64,000 bases of DNA from Flaveria trinervia (taxonomy: Eukaryota; Streptophyta; Magnoliopsida; Asterales; Asteraceae), in NCBI GenBank assembly GCA_025506515.1, contig CM046443.1, positions 20,366,700 through 20,430,699 on the forward strand, written 5' to 3'. Below the pieces are notes generated by a model. It was not told where the DNA came from. It saw nothing but the letters and a program-made list of their open reading frames with translations, and searched no databases. Shown here in pieces: positions 45,372 through 57,234 of the stretch (its first letter is position 1; each line of letters opens with the position of its first letter). The position numbers and the translations under genes were made by a program.

Positions 45372-47011
45372 GTGTATCAAGATCTGAAGAATCACCCTAT
45401 GTCTCAAATCATTGGTGATATCACTGCTGGAGTATCAACAAGAAGTCAATTGTCAAATTTCTGCTTCTATGCTCTCTTCATCAGTCAGCAAGAGCCAAAG
45501 AATTATCACATTGCTTTAAAGGACAATGGATGGGTTGATGCCATGCAGCTTGAGCTTCTTCAGTTCAAGAAACAGCAAGTGTGGGAACTGGTTCCTCTAC
45601 CTCCAGGTAAGTGTGCAATAGGCACTAAATGGGTGTTTAGGAACAAAACTGATGAAAATGGGCTTATTGTTAAGAACAAGGCCAGACTGGTTGTTCAGGG
45701 GTTTGCACAAGAAGAAGGTATTGATTATGATGAAACCTTTGCCCCTGTAGCCAGACTGGAAGCAATTCGATTGTTTTTAGCTTATGCTGCTTATCAAAAA
45801 TAAAGTCTTTCAAATGGATGTCAAAAGTGCATTTTTGTATGGAAAAGTTAAAGAAGAGGTTTATGTATGTCAACCTCCAGGCTTTGAGGACAATAAACAT
45901 CCTAATTGGGTGTATAAGCTTGATAAAGCTCTTTATGGGTTAAAACAAGCTCCCAGAGCCTGGTATGAGACATTATCAAACTTTCTTCTGGAAAACAATT
46001 TCACTAGAGGCTCCATAGACAAGACTTTATTTATTAAGAAAGCTGGGCAGCATAATCTACTTGTTCAAATTTATGTAGATGATATCATTTTTGCATCTCT
46101 GATCCAAAGTTGTGTGATGCCTTTACAAAGTTGATGCAGAAGTTTGAAATGAGTGCCATGGGAGAATTACAGTTCTTTCTGGGGTTGCAAATCAAACAAA
46201 AGGCTGATGGAATTTTTATTCATCAATCCAAATATACAAAAGATCTTTTGCAAAAGTTTGATTTACAAAACTGTAAGCCCTGTTCTACTCCCATGAGCAG
46301 CACCACACAACTGGACTCAGATCAGAAAGTAAAGTGGTTGATGAAACACTTTACAGATGTATGATTGGGTCCTTGATGTATTTAACAGCTTCTAGACCAG
46401 ATATTATGTTTGCTACATGTGTTTGTGCTAGATTTCAGGCTGCACCTAAAGAGTCTCATCTGATTGCAGTCAAGAGGATCTTTAGATATCTGCAAGGCAC
46501 TCCATCTCTAGGTTTATGGTATTCTACCGGACATTCTGGTAAATTAGTTGCTTTTTCTGACAGTGACTATGCAGGGTGTAAGTTGACCAGGAAATCAACT
46601 TCTGGTGGATGTCAATTCCTAGGCAACTGCTTGATTTCTTGGCAGAGCAAGAAACAGACCTCAGTTGCTACATCCACTGCGGAAGCAGAGTACATTGCTG
46701 CTGCAAGCTGTACATCTCAGGTACTCTGGCTTCAAAACCAACTTTTGGATTATGGCATTACAGAGACTAAGACTCCATTGTTAATGGATAGTGCTTCAGC
46801 TCTTTGCATTGTCAAAAATCCAGTCCAGCACTCTAGGACCAAACATATAGAGATCAGACATCATTTTATAAGGGATTGTTTTGAAAAAGGTCTGATTGAT
46901 CCTAAGTTTGTGCCTAGTGCTGATGAGCTTGCAGACATTTTTACTAAGCCTTTGGATAGTTCAACTTTCCAAAACCTGGTGTTAAGGCTTGGTATGCTGC
47001 AGCTAGAATAG
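45372..47011 (+). pseudogene. Reverse transcriptase and RNase H of element B
   Basis: Starts with WVDAMQLELLQFKKQQVWEL, GTKWVFRNK and ARLVVQGFAQEEGIDYDETF. A frame shift near 45800 leads to FQMDVKSAFLYG and the catalytic YVDDIIFAS (about 46073). Another near 46110 gives FFLGLQIKQ. A third near 46360 gives the 46334-47011 reading with ASRPDIMFAT, FSDSDYAGC, STAEAEYIAA and the end LRLGMLQLE. All key acidic residues are present. Confidence 0.9.
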
Positions 47012-47763
47012 GTGACAACTACTGATGATCTCAGTAATTCATACTGATGATCATGAGTACCTGTCACATATAAGTACTGATGAGCTCTTTTAACCTCAGT
47101 AGTTTTATAACTACTGAAGGCTAAATGTCTCACAAGTACTGAAGTACTTCATCTGTTCTAAACTACTGATGTAGTTACAACTACTGATGCAGTCATAACT
47201 ACTGCAATCAGTAAAAACAGATAAGTACTGATGTCCTATGAAACAACTGAAATCAGCCATAAAGACTGATGAATGTGTTGAGGACAGTTTGAAACAGCTG
47301 AAAAGCTAAGAATTGACGAAAACAGCTGAAGAGAACTTTCTCTTCAGTCGTTTGTACAAGCTGTTTCATTTTAAACAACTGAAGCAAAACCACGTCTTCA
47401 GTAGTTTTATAACTACTGATGACCAATACCAAGTCTTCAGTTGTTTACAACAGCTGATGACAAAACCACTGTCTTCAGTAGTTTCATAACTACTGATGAC
47501 AAACACCATGTCCTCAGTTGTTTCAATCATCTGAAGTCAAAACCACGGTCTTCAGTAGTTTTCTAAACTACTGATGCCTAACACCACGACTTCAGCTGTT
47601 TCAACGTCTGAAAGGATAATACCATGTCAACGGTCGTTTAAAACTACTGATGACTAACACCACATCCTTCAGTCGTTTCCTCACCCGTACCCTATAAATA
47701 CCCTTAACCTGAGCTCTCCATGCTTCATCTTCTTCAAACCTAACGTTCCTCTCCAAAACTTCC
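47012..47763 (+). repeat. Dyad-rich spacer between pol and env-like ORF of element B
   Basis: CAGTAGTTTTATAACTACTG and TTCAGTAGTT/AACTACTGA pairs recur, often with four to six bases between arms, so many small hairpins are possible. The words are those of the element's own LTR. Confidence 0.8.
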
Positions 47764-48759
47764 ATGGCGTCTATGCAAATTAAACCGCGACACAACTGTG
47801 TTGCCTACCTCACAAAATCGCCGATCTGGACTAAGTTCGATACTGCTATCGATCTTATGGTTCAGTCCCAATACAACAAGGCATTCCTTCTGAACCCCGT
47901 CTTACATGCCGAATCCTTGAACCAATTTTGGATGAACGTTACTGTTACAACTGAGGAGAGCAACACACGATCCCTCCGGTCAGTCGTCAACAACAAAGAA
48001 GTAGTGATTACTCCTGCAACAATCCGTAAAATTCTTCAACTGAGTGATGCTACCTCTCCTGCTGGATATCCGAAGGGCACCATAGATCTATCATTTGCTC
48101 AGCATGGATATCAAGGTGATCTCAGTGCCACCACCATCATGAAGAAACACTTTAATGACGCTGAGCGCCTGATTTTTCACATGGTCAATGTATGTTTGGC
48201 CCCTAAGACATCGTCTTGGGATCAAATGTCCACCAAATGGCAGCAGGTAATGTATTCTATCCTTGAGCAACAACCACTGAACTTTTCAGAATTAATATTT
48301 TCAGAGCTCAAAGATATGGCTCAAAAACTAACTGCCAACCGTTGGATACTCTATCCACGGTTCATAATGGCCATTATTATAGACCAGCTTAATGCTGAGG
48401 GACTTGTTGGCTTGGGAGTCCCTGCTACGGCTGTTCTGCCAGAAGTATACTCCGGCACAACTCTGACCGGACACTCAAACTGGCTGCCAAGCTGCGAAAA
48501 CCCACGCAGCTGGAACCCACAGCCACCACCTCCAAATCCAATGTCCCCACCAAACCCACCAAAAAGAAACCCAAAATGGCTACTCAGGGAATTGAGTCCC
48601 CTGAGGATGCTCCTGCACCACAAACGCAGGATATATCCACTAGTCCAAACCCCTAGTGGATACAATGACTCTTCCAGCCACAGCCGCTCAGGCTTCCTCT
48701 CAACAGGAGCCTGCAGCAACCCAAGGGGCACCTACTTATCTGGGATCTTACTCACTTGA
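47764..48759 (+). pseudogene. Env-like ORF of element B, N-terminal domain
   Basis: 331 residues, starting MASMQIKPRHNCVAYLTKSP at the first ATG after a CT-rich leader. Visible landmarks: KAFLLNPVLHAESLNQFWMN (about residues 39-58), VVITPATIRKILQLSD, KHFNDAERLIFHMVNVCLAP and NRWILYPRFIMAII. This pattern (NP..L/Y...FW, LxPKTxxWxx, LYPRF) is shared by post-pol proteins of SIRE-type elements, many of them in Asteraceae. No signal peptide or clear transmembrane segment is seen at the N-terminus, so 'env-like' is positional only. The frame fails in a proline-rich stretch near 48500. Confidence 0.7.
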
Positions 48760-50952
48760 GGAGATTGCCATTGAAGAGCCATCCACCCCAGGTGCACAGC
48801 TTCTAACTTACCCCAAACAACCGCCCCTCACAGCCCAACTTTAATAGTTGCACAAGTGCTGACTCAATTGCACTCCTCACCCCCTCCCCAGAAACCACTT
48901 ACTACTGGGAATACCTCTACAATTGAGGGGGAGGAACACAGTGCACCTGAGAACCCACAGCACAGGGGTTTCCCAATTCTATCTCCTGGTGTAGACAAGG
49001 AGCTTAGAATATCTAGTGAGGCTGCCACCCTCTGACTCAGCACATGACCAGAGTGAGGCTGGTAACATTGCTAAGACCTCCCTAGAGGCAACAGCTGATG
49101 ATGGACATTGTCCTGAGGCTGGAAGTCCCCAGTACCAAGCACAAGGGGCACATGCACCAACTGGTCTACACCCAGTGCATGTAAACTGCTCTAAGCAGGA
49201 GGTCAGGTGATTCAGTATCAACTGATGATGACCTGAGCTTCTTCTATGATGTAGTTGCTCAAAACACATTCTAGAGGATGAGGTTAGCAGACTCAAAGAG
49301 CTGCTGGCCAAGATGTCTCAGGATGCAAGTCCATCTGCCACCATCATACACCCACAGATGGCACCTTCCTTGAAGGTTTCCAAACACAGAGCCACCCCAA
49401 AATCAACCACCTGCCTCTGCTTCAGGCCCTACTTCTCAGGAACAGAACCCTCCTGAGCAAATAGGTGCTGCACTCCAAAATTCCCTTCCTCTCATCACCC
49501 CAATAATCACTGATATAGTGATCAAAGCCCTTGATGAGAGGCTTTCCTCAACATTACAGCCCTTGGTTGATGCTGCTGCAAAAGACTCTTTCTGCGGTAC
49601 CAACCCCTTCCTCCAATGCAACCAAAAAGGGGGAGAGTACTGCAGTGAAAGAAAGGAAGAGGAAAAGATCTGAGGAAAAGGAAGAGGAGGAGAAAGAACA
49701 GCAACCAATGCTCACCTAAAGAGAAAGAAAGTGCTGATGAGCACATTGCTGAAGATAAAGCCTTGGAGCTACTGATAAAAGAGGCTGATGCCGAACACAG
49801 CAGATCAATGGACAACATCATTGATCAGCTGTTAGGCAAGGCCATGACACCAATAAACTTGACTCTGAGATTCGACGACTAGAGATTGAAGAAATCCAGA
49901 ACAGATGGGCAAGTTATGAAGTGTTAGAAAGAGAAAGGCTTGAAATCATGATCAGATTTATTGCAAAATCTTGGAAGATCAATGATCGAAATCAAAGCTT
50001 GGTCCAGGGACAGTATCTTGGCAATCACCACCAAGATCTGTTCATCTGAAGTATATACTAAGGGGCTTGTTATTGAAGCTTTGAATGAAGCGGGTGCTGG
50101 GAGCAGGACTGAGCTAGCAAAGCAATCAAAAGCCACACTCACCTCAAGGATGCTAGAACAGCCTGTCAACATTCCCACACCAAAACCACCAAAAAACAAA
50201 CCACCCAAACCAACTCCCTTACCCTCAAAACCATAGCCGATGATATACCCTTGAAGAAGAAGAGAAGGATATTGAGGCTAGAAGATGATGACGAAGATGA
50301 TGAAGACAGGCTGCCGCTCTCAGCTGTGATTCAGTTGCCTAAGGCCACAAGTCACTCCTCAGCAATTACTCCTGAAGTCCAGAGACAAATGGTTAAAGTG
50401 AAGCTAGAAGAAGAAGAGCTTCATAAACAGCATGATGAGGAATTGCTGAAGAGAGTTGACAAAGCTTATGCAGCCACATCTTCTTCATCAATATGAAGGA
50501 GCAAGCCCTCAGACTTTACACTCTCAGGCATACCTTTCAATATCAAAAGGAAGAGTGAGGATTTGGCCTGATCCCAGGGTCTCTCACAGAATCATAAGAA
50601 CAATATACCTCAGAGATACATTGGCCAGGTGAAAAAGATCGTAGATGAAGTGATCTCTCTGGTCTTTGTAGTTTCACCCTGGGAAATCCTAGAAGACTTC
50701 AAGAAGGCCTACAAAGCTAATCTAACCCCTCAGAAGATGCTGGAAAACAAAATAGTGAAAAAGGGGTTAGTTTACAAGAGGCTTGAGGAAGTCAGGAAAA
50801 ATGAGCTCCAGTTGTTCCTAGAGGGTAATCACCCGGATGAGTTTGCTTACAGAATAATAACAACTGTGGAGCTAAAGAATGGGAAACAGGCCAAATACCT
50901 GTCTGAGTATTATGGGCTGAATCATTGTTTGAAGGAGGTGCTGAAGAGCTAA
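48760..50952 (+). pseudogene. Env-like ORF of element B, low-complexity and C-terminal parts
   Basis: Short open pieces in shifting frames: KKGESTAVKERKRKRSEEKE (about 49630-49715), EALNEAGAGSRTELAKQ (50080-50130), LRLEDDDEDDEDRLPLSA (50275-50330), and a 107-residue piece at 50629-50952 with FVVSPWEILEDFKKAY and LQLFLEGNHPDEFAYRI. Charged K/E runs suggest a disordered region. Confidence 0.55.
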
Positions 50953-51236
50953 CTATGGAGGAACAAATCACCTTCTTGAGGCCTACACAAGAGAGTCGTA
51001 CAGACTCATTATGGGGAAGTAAATCTCATGAATGGGATAACAACTCTGTGTCCAGTTCCCCAAAACAGAGTTCCCATTCATACTCTGCCAAACAAATATT
51101 TGAGATTTCTTCCCAGGCCGGAGCTTACATGGGTCATCTTCTCTACTGATCAAGAAGGAAAAAGACCAACATTTTGCCATCAATAAGTGGGAGTATAAAT
51201 AAGTTAGAGGTTTTGGCTGCATTGGTTCAGGGGGAG

Positions 51237-52125
51237 TGTTGGACCAAAAGAACCAATGAGCCAAGATCAGAAAACCTCTAAGTCCCACACGGTATCACAA
51301 CAACTGCTGAAAGCCTCATCAGTAGTTTGACAAGTGCTGAAGACTTCAACAGCTGAAGATCAAGTGCTGAAGACCTTAACAGCTGAAGAACCAAAGTGCT
51401 GAAGTACAACAGCTGAAGAACACAAGTGCTGAAGCTGAAAGACCAAAGTACTGAAGTACAACAGCTGAAGAGTTCACAAGTGCTGAAGATCACAACTGAT
51501 GTACAAAGTCTGAAGACAAAGACTGAAGACATCAGCTGATGATATCTACTGAAGTCATCAGCTGATGAAACACCTGAAGGTCAAAGTCTGAAGATCAAGT
51601 ACTGAAGCCTCAGTAGTTTGTCACAACTGCTGAAGAGTACTTTTCAGTAGTTGTGATATCAGTAGTTTTATTTTCTATGTTTCAGTAGTTTTGTAAAACG
51701 ACTGAAGAGCTTGTTCTTCAGTCGTTGTAGTTTCAGTAGTTTTATATTTGTACTTAACTTGCTGATATGTTCTCAGTAGTTGTGAACATTTCAGTAGTTT
51801 GTTAAGAATTAGTTATTTCTGTATTGGATCTGCCAGTTGTCACTTTCCGTGACAACAGCAGTGACTGTTGCACTCTATATAAGGAGTGACAACTATTGTA
51901 ATCAAGAGTGAATGAGTAATGAATGGAATGGATGATTGATTCGATTAGAAATATTCTACATCTATAAACATTCCTAGAAATCAGAAATACATATTCTCTC
52001 CCTATAACCGTATGCGGTCTTAATGCTTACAAATATCGATTGCTTGCTACAATTTGTCTAATTCGTGTTCGTATTCCGCTGCTTTATATTCTGATACATC
52101 AAACTTGTGATCACTGATCCTGTCA
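51237..52125 (+). repeat. 3' LTR of element B
   Basis: Same length as the 5' LTR. I count about 2 substitutions and about 10 one-base indels between the two copies. Confidence 0.95.
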
Positions 52126-53919
52126 ACCCTCTTCTTGTTGTTGACTGCCTCATGGTTGGCTGTAGCTGCTTTGGAACTAGCAGCTACAACTTCCAGTTGG
52201 AAGTCTACCTTTTCTTTAAGCTTCAATCCTCTCCTCTTCTGAAGCTTTTCCATTTCATTTTCTTCTTTCCTTTGTCATCTTGGAGTGCTTGAGTCTAGTG
52301 TTTTGGATGGAGGATTCAGATTGTAAGAGAGGTAGTGAAGGTGTTGAGCTAGAGGTTGATGAGAAAGTCCTTACTATTCACCTCAGATGACAACTCTAGA
52401 ATAATCTGTCATGATTAGATCCTCGAACAATGAGAACAGTCCTTCTGCAGCTTCCATCTCAGCTTCGGAATATTCAATTTGTTCTTCGAGAATTTGAATT
52501 CAGCTTCAGAAGTTTGTGGGAGTGCAGTATCTGTCCCAACTGTTTTGGTTGCTGGGCCATCAGTCCTTATTTCCCCTTTGAATTTAATCTCAGGTTCCAT
52601 TTTGACCTTAGGTTGACCAACTTCTTCCACAATGGTAGAAGGTGCACTTATCCTCTGAAGCTCTTCAGCTCCAAAGTACATCATAGCCGCATCAGGGCTA
52701 GGTGATCTAGAGAGGATCTCAATAGGAACTTGGAGAAGAGCCTAAGAGATCTCTAAGCATCCTTGGGTCTATCTGCAGTACAACTTGGGATGGCTTAGGA
52801 AAAGTAGTTGTAATGGGAGCTGAATATTTTGAAGTTGAAGTTTGGCTTAGTGGTTCCTCTGATGTTTGTCTCTAAACACTCTCCCTATTATTGGTAGCAT
52901 TATCTTGAGAGCTAGATGAGCTGGAGGAAGAGGTCAAGGAGACCTGAATGGGTACATGCCTAACAGATCTCTTAATCTGTTTCTCAACTAGTTGAGCCTT
53001 GAGACTATCAATCTCAGGTGCTGAGTGGAAGACCTATCTTTTAAAGTCCTAACTTGGATTAAGATTTTAGACTTAGATAGTAGGTCATTGATGATGGTTG
53101 CATTCTTCCCTCATCTTCTTTTGAAGAATCATAGGGAGATGGGGTAACATACCTAGTATGTTCATCCTCACCACCAGATGTGGTTTCTTGGCACCCTGGT
53201 TTCCCTTGCTTAATGATGTCTCTTTCAGAGTCATCAAAAGGCATGGTTGCCACAGATTCAGTCTCATAATATTACCACTATCCATAAGATCCATTGAGGC
53301 AACTTTTGTAGTGGCAGCTGAATCTGCATGAGTCCCCTCCATATTAGTGGGACTCACCTCAGTAAAGGTTTGCTGATGGGGGCTAGAGATAAGAGGTCTC
53401 TCTAGGCTCTATTATCTTTGAGAGAGTGTTGTAGATCAACTTCATTGCCATGGAGAGACGTAATCTCTTCATCAAATTTGAGAAGAAGGTTAGTGAAGGA
53501 TAGAGAGGTTAAACCTATTGACCCGGGACCTTGATCAATGTCTGCAAGCATTGAGCCCTGGTGGGGCTGTCCCTTTTTTGGCTGCTTAGGGGAGTATAGA
53601 TACTCACCATGAGGGCTTTCAGTTTGGGTTTTGGGCTCATGGGTTTGAGATGAGGAGACTCAATACCCATATTGAGGTCAAATGTGAAGGATGGTAAGAC
53701 CTCAGACTGAGTGGGAGCCCATTGTTCCACTCTAGTCTTTTTGAATTGAACAGGAGGAGCTTGTTTAATCAAAGAAGATTAAACAAGGGTTCGTTTAGGG
53801 CGTCTGTGATATGTGATGGTAATGGATGAGAAGATAGGTTTGGCAATGTGATGGCAGTTGTTGGTGTAAGTCATCACCTGTGGGGTTAACAGGGATGTCA
53901 CCAGGAGCTATTTACTCAT
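52126..53919 (-). pseudogene. Env-like ORF of element A, middle part
   Basis: Minus-strand readings at 53515-53772 (FTFDLNMGIESPHLKPMSPK), 53059-53357, 52415-52684 (PKVKMEPEIKFKGEIRTDGP) and 52047-52253 (KLKEKVDFQLEVVAASSKAA, which runs into B's LTR) form a broken chain. Element B and a LINE border it on the two sides. Confidence 0.5.
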
Positions 53920-56048
53920 TCATACCTGGAAGTAGAGCAGAGTTTTAGACAACAAAGTTTTAGAGACCTTTTACAATGTAATAATGACGAAGAACGAGCA
54001 GAGCTAAAACATAAATATAAGGAGGCTAAGCGAGAGGAGAAAAAGTCTATGTCGGAGGCAAAGAACACAGCGTACGAGAAAATGTATAAGCGATTAGAGA
54101 CGAAAGAAGGAGAATATGACATGTTTAAGATTTCCAGGGCAAGAGAAAGTGGAAAATATGATCTGAGAATGGTAAAATTTATAAAGGCTGTGGATGGAAA
54201 GGTCTTGGTGAAGGAGAACGACATCAAGGCGAGATGGAAAACTTACTTCGATAACCTTTTCAACATAACGAACCCTAATCAACAATATGCCATCGATAAA
54301 ACAACCCAACCAAACCAACAAAACAAGTGTTATTGTAGAAGCATCACCGTCGACGAAGTTATGAGGGCGCTGAAGAAAATGTGAAGGGCTAAGGCAGTGG
54401 GGTCAGACAACATACCGATTGAAGTGTGGAAGTGCTTAGGAGACGAGGGACTGGAATGGCTAACAAAATTATTCAACACTATCGTCAAAACCGGGAGGAT
54501 GCCAGAGCAATGGAGAAGCAGTGTCATAGTCCCCATATATAAGAAAAAAGGAGATGTACAATGTTGCGCAAATTACAGGGGAATTAAGCTATTGAGTCAC
54601 ACGATGAAACTACAGGAAAGATTTATTGACACGAGAATTAGACGAGAAACCTAGATAGTGGTAAACCAATTTGGATTTATGCCAGGACGCTCTACAACAG
54701 AAGCCATACACGTCATAAGAAGGATAATAGAGAAATATAGAGAAAAGAAAAGGGACCTACATATGGTTTTCATTGACCTAGAAAAAGCATATGACAGTGT
54801 GCCGCGTCAACTCATTTGGGAAAGTCTACGACTTAGAAGGGTACCAGAGAGGTATATCAAAATAATAATGGATATGTATGAAGGGGCAAAAACATGTGTG
54901 CGAGCACCAGTCGGAGACACAGACTTTTTCCCGGTGGAAGTGGGACTACACCAAGGATCGGCATTGAGCCCATTTCTCTTCACAATAGTGTTGGATGAGA
55001 TGACTAAGTCTATACAAGAGCCAGTCCCATGGTGCATGCTGTTTTCGGATGATATTGTCTTAATATCAGAATCTAAAACGGTGCTTAACGAGAGGCTAGA
55101 ACAGTGGAGAGCCGCACTAGAGAGCAGAGGCTTAAGGATAAGTCACTCTAAGACAGAATACATGCATTGTAACTTTAGTGGGGGGGGATGAAGAAGACAC
55201 CCAAATAAGTATCCAGGGTATGACAGTACTACAGACATCTAGGTTCAAATACTTGGGCTCGTACGTACAGGAGGACACAGAGATACATAGCGATGTAGCT
55301 CATCGTGTGCAGTCAGGATGGTGCAAATGGAGAGCAGCATCAGGGATCCTGTGTGATAAGAGGTTCCTAGAAAAACTAAAGGGAAAACTATACGGAATGG
55401 CAGTACGTCCAGCTATGTTATACGGAACAGACTGTTGGGCCATAAAGAAATCGCACCAGAGACAAATCGAGGTCGCGGAAATGTGAATGCTGAGGTGGAT
55501 GTATGGCCACACAAGATTGGATCGAATAAGAAACAACGTGTTTTGACAAAGGCTAGAGGTGGCTGGTATCACAGATAAAATACGAGAGGGAAGATTAAGA
55601 TGGTTTGGGCACGTAAAGCGGAGGCCGTTGGTAGCACCGGTTAGAGCAGTAGAGAACATCAACGTAGAGGGTAGGAGGAGTAGAGGTAGACCTAGGTTGA
55701 CTTGGGACGAGGTAATTAGGTGAGATATGGTAGACTTGCACCTCTCAGAGCACATGATTAAGGATAAGAGTGCGTGGAGGCGTAGAATTAAAATTAAGGA
55801 CTTTTAGCGGGATCTGTGGGTAGGAAGGGTAGTCGTAGACTTAGTTGCGGGACCCCTGGTTTCTTCAATCTGCCCTTTCGCGCGTTTCTCGATGATTATT
55901 TGTTGTACTCAATTTCTCAGGTTTTATGTGATCTTTACCTGTGTGTTGTATGCCGTATATTATAATTGCTATGGTTATTGTTTTCCTTACTGAGTCGGGG
56001 GTCTCTTCGGAAGCGGTCTCTCTATCTTCCAAGATAGAGGAAAGACTC
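53920..56048 (+). mobile_element. RTE-type LINE, 5'-truncated, inserted in element A
   Basis: A non-LTR element with no endonuclease domain. It starts inside ORF2 (YEKMYKRLETKEGEYDMFKI) and ends with the family's 3' region (TGCCGTATATTATAATTGC to AAAGACTC). The final 90 or so bases seen in the copy at 17440-17646 are missing, so the 3' end is also cut. No clear target duplication was found, and the left boundary is accurate to about 10 bases. Confidence 0.85.
54049..55810 (+). pseudogene. LINE reverse transcriptase, broken by stops and shifts
   Basis: Reading runs 54049-54384, 54397-54654, 54658-55191 and 55178-55486, with stops at 54382, 54652 and 55484. RT motifs: IPIEVWKCLGDEG, VIVPIYKKKGD, NYRGIKLLSH, FGFMPGRSTTEAI, MVFIDLEKAYDSVPR, GLHQGSALSPFLF and LFSDDIVLI. 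The catalytic ADD is SDD here. The thumb and C-terminal part read RFKYLGSYVQ, MLRWMYGHTR and RLRWFGHVKRR, typical of the plant RTE clade. Confidence 0.88.
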
Positions 56049-56653
56049 TAGTCCAGTTCGTAGTTGATTATGTGCTGGAGAAATCTGGGATACATGAAGA
56101 ATGTTTCCGCTGGAGATTTCCCATGAGATTGGTCAGCATAAATCTTGAGTAGTTAAACCTAAGGCTTCTCACCATTCCATGAACTAGGAACCCTAGTTCG
56201 TATGGAATTTGATCCCATCCCCTAAATTTATTGGATAGGAAATGAAGAACGACATGCAACAGGAACTTCTAGTTGTATGAGAAGTTGAACTTGTAGACTG
56301 TGGACCTACTGACATCTCCACCATTTCCCATTGGATGTAGGTGTTGTCCAAATATGTTTTAGTGAAATCTGTGGGGGCACCTTCATCATGAAGCTCAAGA
56401 TGCTCCCTGATGAGTTGCTCAGTAATGACCAACTCCTAGCCACAAATGCTTGATCGAATTACACGAATCCCATTTAGGGTTTCAATCTGACCATTTTCCC
56501 AAAATTCAACCATGTGATTGGAGTACATAGTAGGATTAACAGTCAGGGCAGTGTAATAGGATGATTGGGTAATAAGGAAATGATTTCAGAGAAGTCGGCA
56601 TCTCTTGAGGAATCAAGAAGTGCCACTTGATTGTGTTGAGGGTTAAGTGCCAT
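56049..56653 (-). pseudogene. Env-like ORF of element A, N-terminal part
   Basis: On the minus strand, ATG at 56651-56653 starts MALNPQHNQVALLDSSRDAD. Frame changes then lead to VITEQLIREHLELHDEGAP and FLSNKFRGWDQIPYELGFL. It aligns in layout with B's env-like N-terminus (NP..Y...FW, then a V-x-I-x2-x-I/L-R-x2-L stretch). It breaks off at the LINE. Confidence 0.55.
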
Positions 56654-57234
56654 TTGTGAAAGGTGAAGGTGAATGAGTTTGGACTTGGGTAAATTGAGAA
56701 TGAAGAAAGTTTTTAGGGCAGTAAAGTGTGGTAAGATGATGTGATGTTTTAGTGGGAGATTTGATAGGGGCGGTAAGGTTTTAGTTTATATAAATAATCC
56801 GAAATCATTAACAAAATCTTTACTTTTTACAGTGTGGGGCCCACAAGATTTCCGTTACACAGTAAAGGCTTTCTTCCGAGTATAAACTACTTCTGAAGCT
56901 AATTTGTCTTCTGAAGGCAATATTTACTTCCGAAGGTAGAATTCTATTTCCGAGAGTAAAGCTTACTTTCTGAATGGAGAGTTTTTCATAAGCTTCGGAA
57001 GTAGATCTGATATGTAATCAATCGCTTCTTCCAAGACTAAAAACTCTTCCGAGAAGAAAATTATCCTTGACGAAATTTTGCTTCAGAAGATATGCGAAAT
57101 ATCTTCCGAAGGTTAATCCTCTTTGGAAGAATTTATACTTAGCGAAAATTTTAGAGAGAGACCTTTAGTAACAGGGCTTAGATTGCATTGACATAAGACA
57201 TGACATATTAAAGAAGTTTTTCAAAAGAGGTAGA
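56654..57234 (-). repeat. Pol-env spacer of element A with CTTCCGAAG words
   Basis: Non-coding. From 56870 to 57140 it has CTTCCGAG, CTTCTGAAGC, CTTCCGAAGGT and CTTCGGAAGT words, the same set as in A's LTR. Confidence 0.7.

Larger units (their letters stand above)
39740..52125 (+). mobile_element. SIRE-type Copia element B (complete, plus strand)
   Basis: A 12.4-kb element with two 889-base LTRs (39740-40628, 51237-52125). The primer site TGGTATCAGAGC lies at 40631-40642 and the polypurine tract TTCAGGGGGAG ends at 51236. It carries gag, protease, integrase, reverse transcriptase and RNase H (to 47011), a dyad-rich spacer, and an env-like ORF from 47764. Flanks in the minus-strand frame of the host read AGGGT and AGG-TA, a target duplication with one base lost. 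The LTRs are about 98-99% identical, so the insertion is young, yet pol has several frame breaks. Confidence 0.93.
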
